Shown here: in pieces, positions 17,030-25,806 of the stretch
How positions within the stretch are numbered: position 1 is the stretch's first letter
Layout of the letters: every line of letters starts with the position of its first letter
Assembly (NCBI RefSeq): GCF_023221595.1
Contig: NZ_CP096563.1
Coordinates: 434,001-498,000 of the forward strand
From: Rhodococcus qingshengii JCM 15477
Lineage (GTDB): Bacteria; Actinomycetota; Actinomycetes; Mycobacteriales; Mycobacteriaceae
Direction: 5' to 3'
Length of the DNA: 64,000 nt
Translations under genes and position numbers: made by a program
The notes under the pieces: generated by a model
What the model was told of the DNA's origin: nothing
Seen by the model: only the letters and a program-made list of their open reading frames with translations
The model's database searches: none

Positions 17030-19171
17030 GTGACTGATCAGAACATCATCAACTGGGACCAGGACGCCGACGGCATCGTCGTGCTCACCATCAACGATCC
17101 CAACCAGGGCGCAAACACCATGAACGACGCGTACATCGCGTCGATGAAGGCCACCGTCGACCGTCTGGTCGCCGAGAAGGACTCCATCACCGGTGCCGTC
17201 ATCACTTCCGGCAAGAAGACCTTCTTCGCCGGTGGCGACCTCAAGAACATGATCAAGGTCGGCCCCGAGCAGGCCGAGGAGATCTACAACCACAGCGTCG
17301 AGATCAAGGCAGACCTGCGTCGCCTCGAAACTCTCGGCAAGCCGGTCGTCGCCGCCATCAACGGCGCGGCACTCGGCGGCGGCCTCGAGATCGCTCTCGC
17401 GACCCACCACCGCATCGCGGCAGACGTCAAGGGAGTCAAGATCGGCCTGCCCGAGGTCACCCTCGGCCTGCTGCCCGGCGGCGGCGGCGTCGTGCGTACC
17501 GTGCGGATGCTCGGCCTGCAGAACGCGCTCATGGGCGTCCTGCTCCAGGGGCAGCAGCGTGGACCCGTTCAGGCCAAGGAAGTCGGCCTCATCGACGAGG
17601 TCGTCGGCTCGGTAGAGGAGCTGGTTCCGGCTGCGAAGGCATGGATCAAGGCCAACCCCGAAGGCGGCGTTCAGCCGTGGGATGTCAAGGGCTACAAGAT
17701 CCCTGGCGGAACTCCGTCCACTCCGGCATTCGCTGCCAACCTTCCGGCGTTCCCCGCGAACCTGCGTAAGCAGCTCAAGGGCGCTCCGATGCCGGCTCCG
17801 CGCGCCATCATGGCCGCAGCCGTCGAGGGTTCGCAGGTCGACATCGACAACGCGCTGCTCATCGAGGCTCGCTACTTCACCTCGCTGGTGACCGGCCGCG
17901 TCGCGAAGAACATGATCCAGGCGTTCTTCTTCGACCTGCAGTCGATCAACGGCGGCGGTTCACGTCCGGCAGGCATCGAGAAGTCCACCATCAAGAAGGT
18001 CGGTGTCCTCGGCGCGGGCATGATGGGCGCGGGCATCGCGTACGTCTCCGCCAAGGCAGGCTTCGACGTCGTGCTCAAGGACGTCACCATCGAGGCTGCG
18101 AACAAGGGCAAGGCGTACTCCGAAGGCATTGAGGCCAAGGCGCTCTCGCGCGGCAAGACCACGCAGGAGAAGTCCGACGCACTCCTCGCCAAGATCACCC
18201 CGACGGCTGACCCGGCAGATTTCGCCGGCGTCGACTTCGTCATCGAAGCAGTTTTCGAGAGCCAGGAACTCAAGCACAAGGTGTTCCAGGAGATCGAGGA
18301 CATCGTCGATCCCAAGGCACTGCTGGGCTCGAACACCTCGACGCTGCCCATCACGGGTCTCGCCACCGGCGTGAAGCGTCAGGAAGACTTCATCGGCATC
18401 CACTTCTTCTCGCCCGTCGACAAGATGCCGCTGGTGGAGATCATCCGCGGTGAGAAGACCTCCGACGAGACTCTGGCTCGCGTGTTCGACTACGTCCAGG
18501 CGATCCGCAAGACGCCGATCGTGGTCAACGACTCGCGTGGCTTCTTCACCTCGCGTGTCATCGGCACCTTCATCAACGAGGCCATCGGCATGCTCGCCGA
18601 GGGCGTCGAGCCTGCCACCATCGAGCAGGCCGGTATGCAGGCCGGTTACCCGGCTGCGCCGCTTCAGCTTTCGGATGAGCTCAACCTCACCCTCATGCAG
18701 AAGATCCGCAAGGAATCTGCCGACGCCGCCAAGGCCGAAGGCAAGGAACTGCCGGCAGATCCGGCCGGCGAGGTCATCAACACCCTCGTCGAGAAGTTCG
18801 ATCGTAAGGGCAAGCTCGGTGGAGCCGGCTTCTACGATTACGCCGAGGGCAAGCGCACCGGCCTGTGGTCCGGACTCCGCGAGAACTTCAACTCCGGAAC
18901 CTCCGACGCCCCGATCCAGGACCTCATCGACCGCATGCTGTTCATCGAGGCGATCGAGACGCAGAAGTGCTTCGACGAGAACGTCCTGATCACCACGGCG
19001 GACGCCAACATCGGCTCCATCATGGGCATCGGATTCCCGGCCTGGACCGGTGGCGTTCACCAGTTCATCGTCGGTTACGAGGGCGGCACGGCCGGCTTCG
19101 TCGCTCGTGCAAAGGAACTCGCTGCGCAGTACGGCCCGCGGTTCACCCCGCCGGCTTCGCTAGGGGCATAG
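17030..19171 (+). CDS. fadB: Fatty oxidation complex alpha subunit (enoyl-CoA hydratase / 3-hydroxyacyl-CoA dehydrogenase)
   Basis: This 713-residue bifunctional enzyme carries an N-terminal enoyl-CoA hydratase (residues about 1-200, with NGAALGGGLEIALATHHRIA oxyanion-hole region) and a C-terminal NAD-dependent 3-hydroxyacyl-CoA dehydrogenase. The second half starts near residue 325 with VGVLGAGMMGAGIAY, the dinucleotide-binding loop, and includes IGIHFFSPVDKMPLVEI with the catalytic histidine. It works with FadA just upstream. The GTG start follows CAGGAG. Its last codons and stop lie inside the left 60-bp inverted repeat listed below, so the end of the gene may have been reshaped by that element. 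Confidence 0.95.
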   Translation: MTDQNIINWDQDADGIVVLTINDPNQGANTMNDAYIASMKATVDRLVAEKDSITGAVITSGKKTFFAGGDLKNMIKVGPEQAEEIYNHSVEIKADLRRLETLGKPVVAAINGAALGGGLEIALATHHRIAADVKGVKIGLPEVTLGLLPGGGGVVRTVRMLGLQNALMGVLLQGQQRGPVQAKEVGLIDEVVGSVEELVPAAKAWIKANPEGGVQPWDVKGYKIPGGTPSTPAFAANLPAFPANLRKQLKGAPMPAPRAIMAAAVEGSQVDIDNALLIEARYFTSLVTGRVAKNMIQAFFFDLQSINGGGSRPAGIEKSTIKKVGVLGAGMMGAGIAYVSAKAGFDVVLKDVTIEAANKGKAYSEGIEAKALSRGKTTQEKSDALLAKITPTADPADFAGVDFVIEAVFESQELKHKVFQEIEDIVDPKALLGSNTSTLPITGLATGVKRQEDFIGIHFFSPVDKMPLVEIIRGEKTSDETLARVFDYVQAIRKTPIVVNDSRGFFTSRVIGTFINEAIGMLAEGVEPATIEQAGMQAGYPAAPLQLSDELNLTLMQKIRKESADAAKAEGKELPADPAGEVINTLVEKFDRKGKLGGAGFYDYAEGKRTGLWSGLRENFNSGTSDAPIQDLIDRMLFIEAIETQKCFDENVLITTADANIGSIMGIGFPAWTGGVHQFIVGYEGGTAGFVARAKELAAQYGPRFTPPASLGA

Positions 19172-19219
19172 CCCCCGTGCGCCTTTTTGGTAGTTACGGC
19201 TACCAAAAAGGCGCACAGG
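19160..19219. repeat. 60-bp palindromic element, left copy
   Basis: The element contains a small GGGGC/GCCCC hairpin followed by a perfect 17-bp stem (19177-19193 with 19200-19216, GTGCGCCTTTTTGGTAG and its complement). The reverse complement of 20330-20389 matches it at about 53 of 60 positions with no gaps, and five of the seven differences are in the loop. It also serves as a terminator-like structure for fadB. Confidence 0.85.
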
Positions 19220-19311
19220 GGTTCATCCCCAGCTGGTGAGTTATCCACAGACGAACTCCGACAGCGAATTTCACGTCAGTCCTGTCGGAGTTCGGCCTGA
19301 CGCTTGGTGCC

Positions 19312-20349
19312 ATGACTACGTCTCATGGTGGAAGCGAGTTTCTCCGGATTCTCGATGCGCAATCCGGTCTGGTACGGCAACAGCAACTCTCGTCATTCGG
19401 ATACAACCGAGGGATGCTGCGGAACTTTCTGGACCGCGGCGAATGGCAGCGCGTTCTACAAGGCGTGTATGCAGTGACCGCTGGCCCGCTCACCAGAGAA
19501 ATGATCTTGAACGCCGCTTGGCTTTATGGTGGCGCGCAAGCGATTCTGAGCCACGACACTGCAGCTGAGGAATGGGGAATGCGTCGCATCGACGCAGACA
19601 AGCCAGTCCATGTCACCGTGCCCTACGGCAAGTCCGCTCGCTGTCAGTCCGCGACAATCCGCCGAGTTCCAGCGCGAACGTCGGGTGCACTTGTCAGAGT
19701 GGGTGGCGTGGTTCACCCCGGGGTAGTCGTCCACCGCTCCCGAGCCCACCGATACATCGGCGTGCCGTCAGTCATACCTCGAACGTCGCGGGCGGATACC
19801 GCGATTGATCTTGCGACCGCCGAATCCACAGCGCGAAGCGCCTACGTTTCACTCATCACCACAGTGACAAATGCGCGAATTCCGTTGAACGATGTGCGTC
19901 GTCGGATTGACGAACGAACACCACATCGATTCAAGGGTGCGCTTTCCGATGCGGTACGACTCCTGGCAGACGGGGTGCAGTCAACGCTCGAATACCACTA
20001 TGCGGTCGACGTGGAGCAGGCGCACGGGTTGCCGTCGGCCAGACGCCAGTCACCGGTTCGCGTCGACGGTCGCACGTTGTACGAGGATTGCGACTACAGC
20101 GAATTCGGTGTGCCGCTGATCGTGCGTCTCGACGGTCGGTGGGCGCATTCCATGGCAGAAGTGGCATTTCGTGATCGCCGCCGTGACAATGCGGCAGAGC
20201 TGGCAGGTCGTCCGCGGTTGGTCTACGGATTCGACGAGGTGATGAAGACCCCGTGCCAGGTTGCACATGAAGTGGAGACGGTCTTGCGGCGCGGAGGCTG
20301 GGTGAGGACGCAGTCGGGTGCCTGCGGCACCTGTGCGCCTTTTTGGTAG
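19312..20349 (+). CDS. AbiEi/DUF559-like protein within an inverted-repeat cassette
   Basis: This 345-residue protein starts with a winged-helix-like region (QSGLVRQQQLSSFGYNRGMLRNFL...GVYAV) typical of AbiEi-family antitoxin and abortive-infection proteins. It ends with a region like the DUF559/Vsr endonuclease-like domain (DCDYSEFGVPLIVRLDG, then RDRRRDN). In active DUF559-type domains the strand usually reads V-E-x-D-G; here it is V-R-L-D-G, so the nuclease may be inactive. The last residues, CAPFW, come from the right 60-bp inverted repeat, so the original C-terminus may be altered. No toxin (AbiEii) gene is adjacent. Function is unknown; such proteins are scattered widely in actinobacterial genomes. 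Confidence 0.7.
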   Translation: MTTSHGGSEFLRILDAQSGLVRQQQLSSFGYNRGMLRNFLDRGEWQRVLQGVYAVTAGPLTREMILNAAWLYGGAQAILSHDTAAEEWGMRRIDADKPVHVTVPYGKSARCQSATIRRVPARTSGALVRVGGVVHPGVVVHRSRAHRYIGVPSVIPRTSRADTAIDLATAESTARSAYVSLITTVTNARIPLNDVRRRIDERTPHRFKGALSDAVRLLADGVQSTLEYHYAVDVEQAHGLPSARRQSPVRVDGRTLYEDCDYSEFGVPLIVRLDGRWAHSMAEVAFRDRRRDNAAELAGRPRLVYGFDEVMKTPCQVAHEVETVLRRGGWVRTQSGACGTCAPFW

Positions 20350-20389
20350 TGCCGACTACCAAAAAGGCGCACAGGGGCTTTGCCCCTAG
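20330..20389. repeat. 60-bp palindromic element, right copy (inverted)
   Basis: This is the inverted partner of 19160-19219. Its own long stem is perfect over at least 17 bp with A5/T5 tracts, so it acts as a bidirectional terminator-like structure between the AbiEi-like gene and the convergent methyltransferase gene. It contains the stop codons of both. No clear target-site duplication flanks the pair. Confidence 0.85.
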
Positions 20390-21687
20390 GCCTTCCACCA
20401 CGGGCGAAGCGGCACATGCGCCTCACCCTTGGGGCCGAGCTTCACGGCCAGAACCTGGTGCAGCTGAACGACATTGCGCTCGAACCCGAGTCGTGAGCCG
20501 GCCATGTACAGGCCCCAGACGCGGGCGGTTCCTTCGCCGACCTCGGCGACGCAGGCGTCCCAGTTGTCGACGAGATTCTGGCACCATCCGGCGAGCGTCA
20601 GTGCGTAGTGCTCGCGAAGGTTCTCTTCGTGACGCACCTCGAGGCCGACGTTCTGGATCTCGGAGATGATGCGACCCGAACCGGTGAGCTCCCCGTCGGG
20701 GAAGACGTACCGGTCGATGAATCCGCCTGCCTTGGCGCTGCTTCGGTTGTCCGGACGGGTGATGCAGTGGTTGAGCAGACGCCCACCCTCACGCAGCTTG
20801 CCCTTGAGGAACTCGAAGTACGCCGGGTAGTTTCCGACGCCGATGTGCTCGGTCAGGCCGATGGAGGACACTGCGTCGAATCCGGTCTCGGCCACGTCGC
20901 GGTAGTCGGAGAAACGGACCTGGGCGAGATCGGCGAGGCCCTCGTCCTCGATGGCCTTCTGTGCCCAATCCGCTTGCTCGCGAGAGAGAGTCACGCCGAT
21001 CACCTTGACGCCGCGCCTGGCCGCGTAGCGGACCATCGAGCCCCAGCCGCAGCCGATGTCGAGAAGTCGATCACCCTTCTGGAGTCCGAGCTTCTCGAAC
21101 ACCAGGCGGTACTTGTTCTCCTGGGCTTCTTCGAGCGTCTGTTCCGCATTGTCGTAAGCGGCACAGGTGTACGTCATGGACGGGCCGAGGACGTACTCGT
21201 AGAAGGTGTTGGAGACGTCGTAGTGGTGATGGATGACTTCGGCGTCACGAGTCTTGGAGTGACGCAGTCCTTCTGCGACGCGACGCCAGCGAGGGAGATG
21301 TTCCTGGGGCGGCGGGGCGATGGGCCGCAACAGATCCCAGCCCAGGGAGCGCGTGATGCTGGCGAGCGTCAGTGCGGACGGGCGCTTGAGGTGGAGTTCG
21401 TCACCCATGATGCGCAGGATCTCGTACGGATCACCGGGGTGGACACCCTCGGCTTCGAGATCGCCGGAGACGTACGCGCGGGCCATGCCGAGGTCGCCGG
21501 GAGCTGTTGCGAGATAAGTGGTTCCGCGAGTCGACTTGAGGTGCAGTCCGTAGTCGGCATCTTCGGGGCCGGCGGTGCTGCCGTCGTACGCGGTGAATCG
21601 AAGCGGCAGCATGCCGTCGGAAAGCGTCTCGAGAATCTCGGCAATAGAGAGCTTGTCCTGGCTTTTGGAGTCTTTGAACGTGGTCAT
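20386..21687 (-). CDS. Cyclopropane/10-methyl fatty acid synthase-type SAM methyltransferase
   Basis: This 433-residue SAM-dependent enzyme would methylate the double bond of membrane-lipid acyl chains. Motif I is LLDIGCGWGSM, preceded by the family signature HHHYDVSNTFYEYVLGPSMTYTCA and followed by GVTLSREQADWAQ. The N-terminal 120 residues are the extension usual in UfaA1/CfaA-type proteins. It overlaps the FAD oxidoreductase gene by 4 bp (ATGA) and so is co-expressed with it. This pairing matches Rv3720/Rv3719 in synteny and the TmsB/TmsA type of pair that makes 10-methyl-branched (tuberculostearic-type) acids. Whether the product is a cyclopropane or a methyl branch cannot be read from the sequence. 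Confidence 0.88.
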   Translation of the reverse strand: MTTFKDSKSQDKLSIAEILETLSDGMLPLRFTAYDGSTAGPEDADYGLHLKSTRGTTYLATAPGDLGMARAYVSGDLEAEGVHPGDPYEILRIMGDELHLKRPSALTLASITRSLGWDLLRPIAPPPQEHLPRWRRVAEGLRHSKTRDAEVIHHHYDVSNTFYEYVLGPSMTYTCAAYDNAEQTLEEAQENKYRLVFEKLGLQKGDRLLDIGCGWGSMVRYAARRGVKVIGVTLSREQADWAQKAIEDEGLADLAQVRFSDYRDVAETGFDAVSSIGLTEHIGVGNYPAYFEFLKGKLREGGRLLNHCITRPDNRSSAKAGGFIDRYVFPDGELTGSGRIISEIQNVGLEVRHEENLREHYALTLAGWCQNLVDNWDACVAEVGEGTARVWGLYMAGSRLGFERNVVQLHQVLAVKLGPKGEAHVPLRPWWKA

Positions 21688-23171
21688 TTACGTTGCACCG
21701 CCTTAGAGAATAGATCCAATAAACGGGATTTCGGGTCGTAGCGTTCCTTGAGTCCGATGTACCGGTCGCCGCCGTAGTACAGCTCCTCGAAGTCTTCCTT
21801 CGAGTAGTAGGAGTCGGAGTAGAGCGATTTGTGTCCGTCGAAATCGCTGACCTTTTCTTCGATCAGTCGATTTGCTGCCCCCTCGCGCTCACCGGGAACG
21901 ATCGGCACCGAAGACCAGAAGCCGATGTTGACGTAGGTGCGCTTGGGTTCGAGGGGGTAGAGGGGCCACGGCCGTGATGCAGAAGCGGCGGCCGGGCTTG
22001 GCTCACGAAGACGCAACGGGCACAACCACAGTGGTTCGATCGGGATTTCCTCGAGGAACCACGAGACGAAGTCCGCGGTTCGTTCGATGGGTACCTCGAC
22101 GTCCTGGACGACGCGTTCGCGCGGGGGCTTGCCCTTGCGCTTTTCGAGGCGATCTCCGATGTCGTACTTGTGGTCGAGGGCGATCAGCTTCCAGTAGAAG
22201 CTGCTGCGCAGGTACTGCTTGGGCCAGAAGCGCCGGATCTTCGGGTTCTGTGCACCGAAAGCTCGTGAGCACCAGAACCAGTCGGTGTCCCAGCGCCACA
22301 GGTAGTCGCGAATGGTCAAGCGATCCGTCTTGGGCTGGGTGAGTGACGAATGCTGGATCGACCGGTAGAAGATGTCCTGGTCGGTGTAATCGCTGACCGG
22401 GCCTTCCTCGTCGGTTTGCACGCCGAGTGTGAGGTAGCTCTCGGAATCGGTGAAGACCACCCCGTCGAGATAGTCGACGGCGATCCCGTCGTACTCGCGT
22501 TCGGTGACGATGCGATCCATCGTTTCTTCGAGTTTCTTCAACGAATCGAAGCGCACGTGGCGCAAGGCGACGTACTTCTTGACGGGTTCGAGTGCGATCT
22601 TCAATCGCGTCGAATAGCCAAGGGTGCCGTAGGAATTGGGGAAACCGAAGAACAGTTCGGCGTGTTCGCCGTCCGGTGTTGCGGTGATGATCTCGCCGCT
22701 TCCGGTCAGTACGTCGATTTCGAGTACCGACTCGTGCGGCAGGCCGTTGCGGAACGAGGTGGACTCGATGCCCAGGCCGGTCACCGCACCGCCCAGGGTG
22801 ATGGTCTTGAGTTGAGGCACGACCAGGGGCGCCAGCCCGTAGGGCAGCGTCGCGTCGACGAGGTCCTCGTACGTGCACATGCCGGCGACGTCGGCTGTGC
22901 GCGCCTGCGCATCGACGGCGATGACACCTGCCAGACCGCTGACGTCGAGGCCGGGGGCCGACGTCTTGGCGCGAGCGCGGAACAGATTGGATGTCTTCTT
23001 TGCCAGGCGTACAGAAGCATCGGCGGGAATGGCGCGGTATGACGCGAGTAGGCGTTCGACGCCTTCTCTGTGCTGCTCGAACCCCATTTCACGCGCAGCA
23101 TCGGAACCCGGGCCTTGCTTTGTCCGGATTCGATCTAACTTCTGAACTACCCCATTGAACGAGAGAGTCAC
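21684..23171 (-). CDS. FAD-binding oxidoreductase paired with the lipid methyltransferase
   Basis: This 495-residue protein has a PCMH-type FAD-binding domain in its N-terminal half (SGLAGVIAVDAQARTADVAG, then LKTITLGGAVTGLGIESTSF and GFPNSYGTLGYSTRL). It belongs to the DprE1/delta-24-sterol-reductase-like group. A likely role is reduction of the methylene intermediate left by the adjacent methyltransferase, giving a 10-methyl fatty acid, as proposed for TmsA/BfaA enzymes. The start is a GTG giving MTLSFNGV. It is the first gene of the two-gene operon and diverges from the SRPBCC gene, as in M. tuberculosis (Rv3719 and Rv3718c). The 254-bp divergent gap shows no firm promoter boxes. Confidence 0.85.
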   Translation of the reverse strand: MTLSFNGVVQKLDRIRTKQGPGSDAAREMGFEQHREGVERLLASYRAIPADASVRLAKKTSNLFRARAKTSAPGLDVSGLAGVIAVDAQARTADVAGMCTYEDLVDATLPYGLAPLVVPQLKTITLGGAVTGLGIESTSFRNGLPHESVLEIDVLTGSGEIITATPDGEHAELFFGFPNSYGTLGYSTRLKIALEPVKKYVALRHVRFDSLKKLEETMDRIVTEREYDGIAVDYLDGVVFTDSESYLTLGVQTDEEGPVSDYTDQDIFYRSIQHSSLTQPKTDRLTIRDYLWRWDTDWFWCSRAFGAQNPKIRRFWPKQYLRSSFYWKLIALDHKYDIGDRLEKRKGKPPRERVVQDVEVPIERTADFVSWFLEEIPIEPLWLCPLRLREPSPAAASASRPWPLYPLEPKRTYVNIGFWSSVPIVPGEREGAANRLIEEKVSDFDGHKSLYSDSYYSKEDFEELYYGGDRYIGLKERYDPKSRLLDLFSKAVQRK

Positions 23172-23425
23172 ACCCTGACGCTATCGGTAGTTGCGTGTGC
23201 AAGCTATCCGGAGGGGTATTAATGCCCGAATTTGATCGAGTTGTTGCAATCGAACTCGGTAAATGCTCCGAGTGGTGAACCAGCTCACACGGAATGGGTA
23301 GATGGTCGAGATACCCGGGCGCAGCAGGCAGTATGGAAAGGAATATCTGCGCAGTTCGAGGTGCGGATTCGGGTAGTCATTCGCGGTATCGAGCCGCGTT
23401 GGTCGAGCAAGGAGACGTAGGGCAT

Positions 23426-23860
23426 ATGGGTCAGGTCAATGCAATGAGTTCGACAGTCGTCACAGCAGCACCCGACAAGGTGCTCGCGGCGCTCTCGGAC
23501 TACGAGACGGTTCGCCCGCGAATCCTGTCCGAGCAGTACCTCGACTACAAGGTCGTCGAAGGTGGCCAGGGTGACGGAACCGTCGCGCAGTGGACGCTCA
23601 AGGCGACGGAAAAGCGCTCGCGCAACGTCAAGGCGACAGTGACGGTCGACGGCAACGTCATCACCGAGAAGGACGCGAACTCCAGCCTCGTCACCACCTG
23701 GACCGTTGCCCCCAACGGCACCGGAACGACGGTGACGACGCTCACCCAGTGGCAGGGTGCCACCGGTATCGGCGGCTTCTTCGAGCGCACGTTCGCTCCG
23801 AAGGGTCTGCAGCGCATCCAGGCCCAGGTCCTGGACAACCTCAAGCGCGAACTCGTCTAA
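23426..23860 (+). CDS. SRPBCC (START-like) family protein
   Basis: This 144-residue protein has the START/Bet v 1-type fold pattern: a first strand (STVVTAAPDKVLAALSDYETV), a central antiparallel sheet rich in Thr and Val, and a long C-terminal helix (GLQRIQAQVLDNLKREL). Such proteins bind hydrophobic ligands in a cavity. The ATG at 23426 follows AAGGAG; the longer open frame upstream has no ribosome-binding site. It corresponds in position and strand to Rv3718c. Its constant place next to the lipid methyltransferase/FAD pair hints at lipid binding, but no ligand can be named. Confidence 0.8.
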   Translation: MGQVNAMSSTVVTAAPDKVLAALSDYETVRPRILSEQYLDYKVVEGGQGDGTVAQWTLKATEKRSRNVKATVTVDGNVITEKDANSSLVTTWTVAPNGTGTTVTTLTQWQGATGIGGFFERTFAPKGLQRIQAQVLDNLKRELV

Positions 23861-23914
23861 CCGATCCTGCATCACCGAGATGGCGTCGTACCTTCACCGG
23901 TACGGCGCTTTCTT

Positions 23915-25426
23915 TCACGGGCCGGTAATGATCCGCCCCAATTCGGTGAGTGCGGGGTTTCCGCTTTCCCAGTAATCGCTGTGAACTCCGAACCCAGGCT
24001 CCCCGGGAGATCCGGTGAATACCTGCGCGCCGAATTCCGGATCCGACGGGTCGAACCCGTGGACTCCGAGGATCTTGGGGATCAATTGGACCGGATCCCA
24101 GAAGGCCGTCGTCGAATGAACATGGTGAGCCATCTCGGCGGAGTCGACGCCGTCCAGGCTCAGTTCGTTCACGCGCTCGGCATCGACGCCGGGGCTTGCG
24201 ACAAAAACCAGTTCATCGACGTCGAGAGAAGCGCCACGGGTAGTCGCGGCACCGACGACGGTGCTGCCGTAGGAATGACCGATCACCACGTTGTGCGAAG
24301 GCGGGCCGTCATGCGAGGTTCGTAACCCGTCCTGGAAGCTGTCGAGCCTCGGCGCTGCGGAGTTGGCGTACCGATCCGAGGCTGCGTCGGGAATGCCTGG
24401 GGGAGCGTCGTATCCGGACCACAGGATCACTGATGTGGCTTCCGTTGGCGCCGCCCTGACCGTCGCGTCGTACATGGCCTTGGTTCGTTGCAGGTCTCCG
24501 CCGACGCCCGACAGCCCGGAGCCGGTTCCGGGAACCAGTGTTGCGACGTTGCCGGCGGCATCGGGATTACCGACTGCCACGACGGCATGCCCATCCGTGA
24601 CCGAGAGAAGGAACGTGTCCGGTCGAAGTTCGCCGCGCACGGCCGTGTATCCGGCAGCTACCGTTCGATCCGGTAACTGCTCGAGCGCAGAGAGGTACCG
24701 CCGGTTGTAGTAGTCCCGGTCCAGAGCGGGAAGGCCGTCCCGGCTACCGATGGACGGATCCCACCTCGCCAACGCGTCTTTCTCGTTGGGCGTGAGCGAT
24801 TCCCAGAGTCGGTGTAGCTCCGTGGGTGTCCCGGGGAGTGTCGACCTCCCGTCGAGGATGTCGAGGACAGTGCGGTCGAGGCGATCAGGCTGATTGCCAA
24901 GGAGTGATCCGATCTCTCGGAATGCCGCACCCAGAGCAGTCGCGGCCCGGTTGTCTTCGTCGTCGAGTGCCGTCAATGCAGTGGAGATCTTCTGCTGAAA
25001 AACCTTTGCAGCCGTGTCGTTTTCGGAATCTTGCATGGCGTCGGCCAGATTCCACGGCTGCTTCGTCTCAGGTGCCGATACCGCTCCACTGTCTGACACC
25101 GTCAAGCCGTGTTCGAGAGTCGCCTCCTCGACCAGGTCCAGAACTGATTTTCGCGCCGCACCGATCGTATTGGACGCTCCGGCATACAGATCCGCAACTA
25201 CGCGAACTGCAATCGACAGCCGCGACGAGGAAAGCGAGATGCCAGACCACTGCACTGCGGCTGCGCTCGACGCTTGTCCCTGCCAGAATTCGCGGACGGC
25301 GTCGATGCTGCGTCCGGCGTCATTGCCGAGGACTTCGATCTGCCGGTCGATGTCGATCAGTTCCGAAGCGCTTGTGCGCAATTTCTCCGGTGACCACGTT
25401 CGAAGCTGAGAGACGGTGGGCTGCAT
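23915..25426 (-). CDS. DUF1023 alpha/beta hydrolase with N-terminal helical WXG100-like region
   Basis: In this 503-residue protein, residues 1 to about 130 are helical, with EFWQGQASSAAAVQW, resembling the WXG-type segment of type VII secretion substrates. Residues about 270-500 form an alpha/beta hydrolase of the DUF1023 type, with the nucleophile elbow VIGHSYGSTVVG and a late His in FGVHSDYW. It follows directly (1-bp overlap) a small EspC-like protein, an arrangement seen for actinobacterial type VII substrate pairs. It may be a secreted lipase or esterase, or an effector. No ESX core genes (EccC and others) are in the window, so export is inference. Confidence 0.75.
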   Translation of the reverse strand: MQPTVSQLRTWSPEKLRTSASELIDIDRQIEVLGNDAGRSIDAVREFWQGQASSAAAVQWSGISLSSSRLSIAVRVVADLYAGASNTIGAARKSVLDLVEEATLEHGLTVSDSGAVSAPETKQPWNLADAMQDSENDTAAKVFQQKISTALTALDDEDNRAATALGAAFREIGSLLGNQPDRLDRTVLDILDGRSTLPGTPTELHRLWESLTPNEKDALARWDPSIGSRDGLPALDRDYYNRRYLSALEQLPDRTVAAGYTAVRGELRPDTFLLSVTDGHAVVAVGNPDAAGNVATLVPGTGSGLSGVGGDLQRTKAMYDATVRAAPTEATSVILWSGYDAPPGIPDAASDRYANSAAPRLDSFQDGLRTSHDGPPSHNVVIGHSYGSTVVGAATTRGASLDVDELVFVASPGVDAERVNELSLDGVDSAEMAHHVHSTTAFWDPVQLIPKILGVHGFDPSDPEFGAQVFTGSPGEPGFGVHSDYWESGNPALTELGRIITGP

Positions 25427-25722
25427 CAGTAGGCTCCGCGCAGTTCGGACACCACTTCGCCCTCGGCAGCGTCGTACAGACGTGCTGCGGCAGCGGTTCC
25501 CGACGCCATGAGTCCCAATTGCGTAGCCAGGTGCCGGTACGCGTCGGCGATGATGCCGGCATTCCCAGTCGACACAGCCGCGACAGCGGACGAGTTCAGG
25601 GCCGCCGCGGCTTCGAAAATCGGGCCGGCGGAATCGATCCCCGAGATCTGATCCGCAATTCGAGACAGATCAGCTGAAAGTTGCTGCAGAGCAGCGAAAT
25701 CTACCTGAAGTATCGGCCCCAT
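25426..25722 (-). CDS. EspC-like small helical protein (type VII secretion related)
   Basis: This 98-residue protein is mostly two amphipathic helices rich in Ala and Ser (VDFAALQQLSADLSRIADQI, then NAGIIADAYRHLATQLGLMA). That resembles the ESX-1 EspC/DUF2580 family that pairs with larger secreted partners. Its stop codon overlaps the start of the DUF1023 hydrolase gene by one base (TGATG), indicating coupled translation. It probably acts as a secretion partner or chaperone for that hydrolase. The C-terminal signal YxxxD/E appears as LYDAAE, within the last 20 residues, consistent with a type VII export signal. The assignment rests on pattern only. Confidence 0.65.
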   Translation of the reverse strand: MGPILQVDFAALQQLSADLSRIADQISGIDSAGPIFEAAAALNSSAVAAVSTGNAGIIADAYRHLATQLGLMASGTAAAARLYDAAEGEVVSELRGAY

Positions 25723-25806
25723 GGCAGAACCGTATCCAGGTGAGCGGGCTACCTCGGCGGTGCCGACATACCTGTGGACAAGTGGAATTTCTCCACAGAA
25801 GACAGG

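Noticed and set aside
20608..21741. 377-codon open frame opposite the methyltransferase
   Set aside because: It is a codon-bias shadow with no recognisable domain, and it overlaps the well-supported methyltransferase completely.
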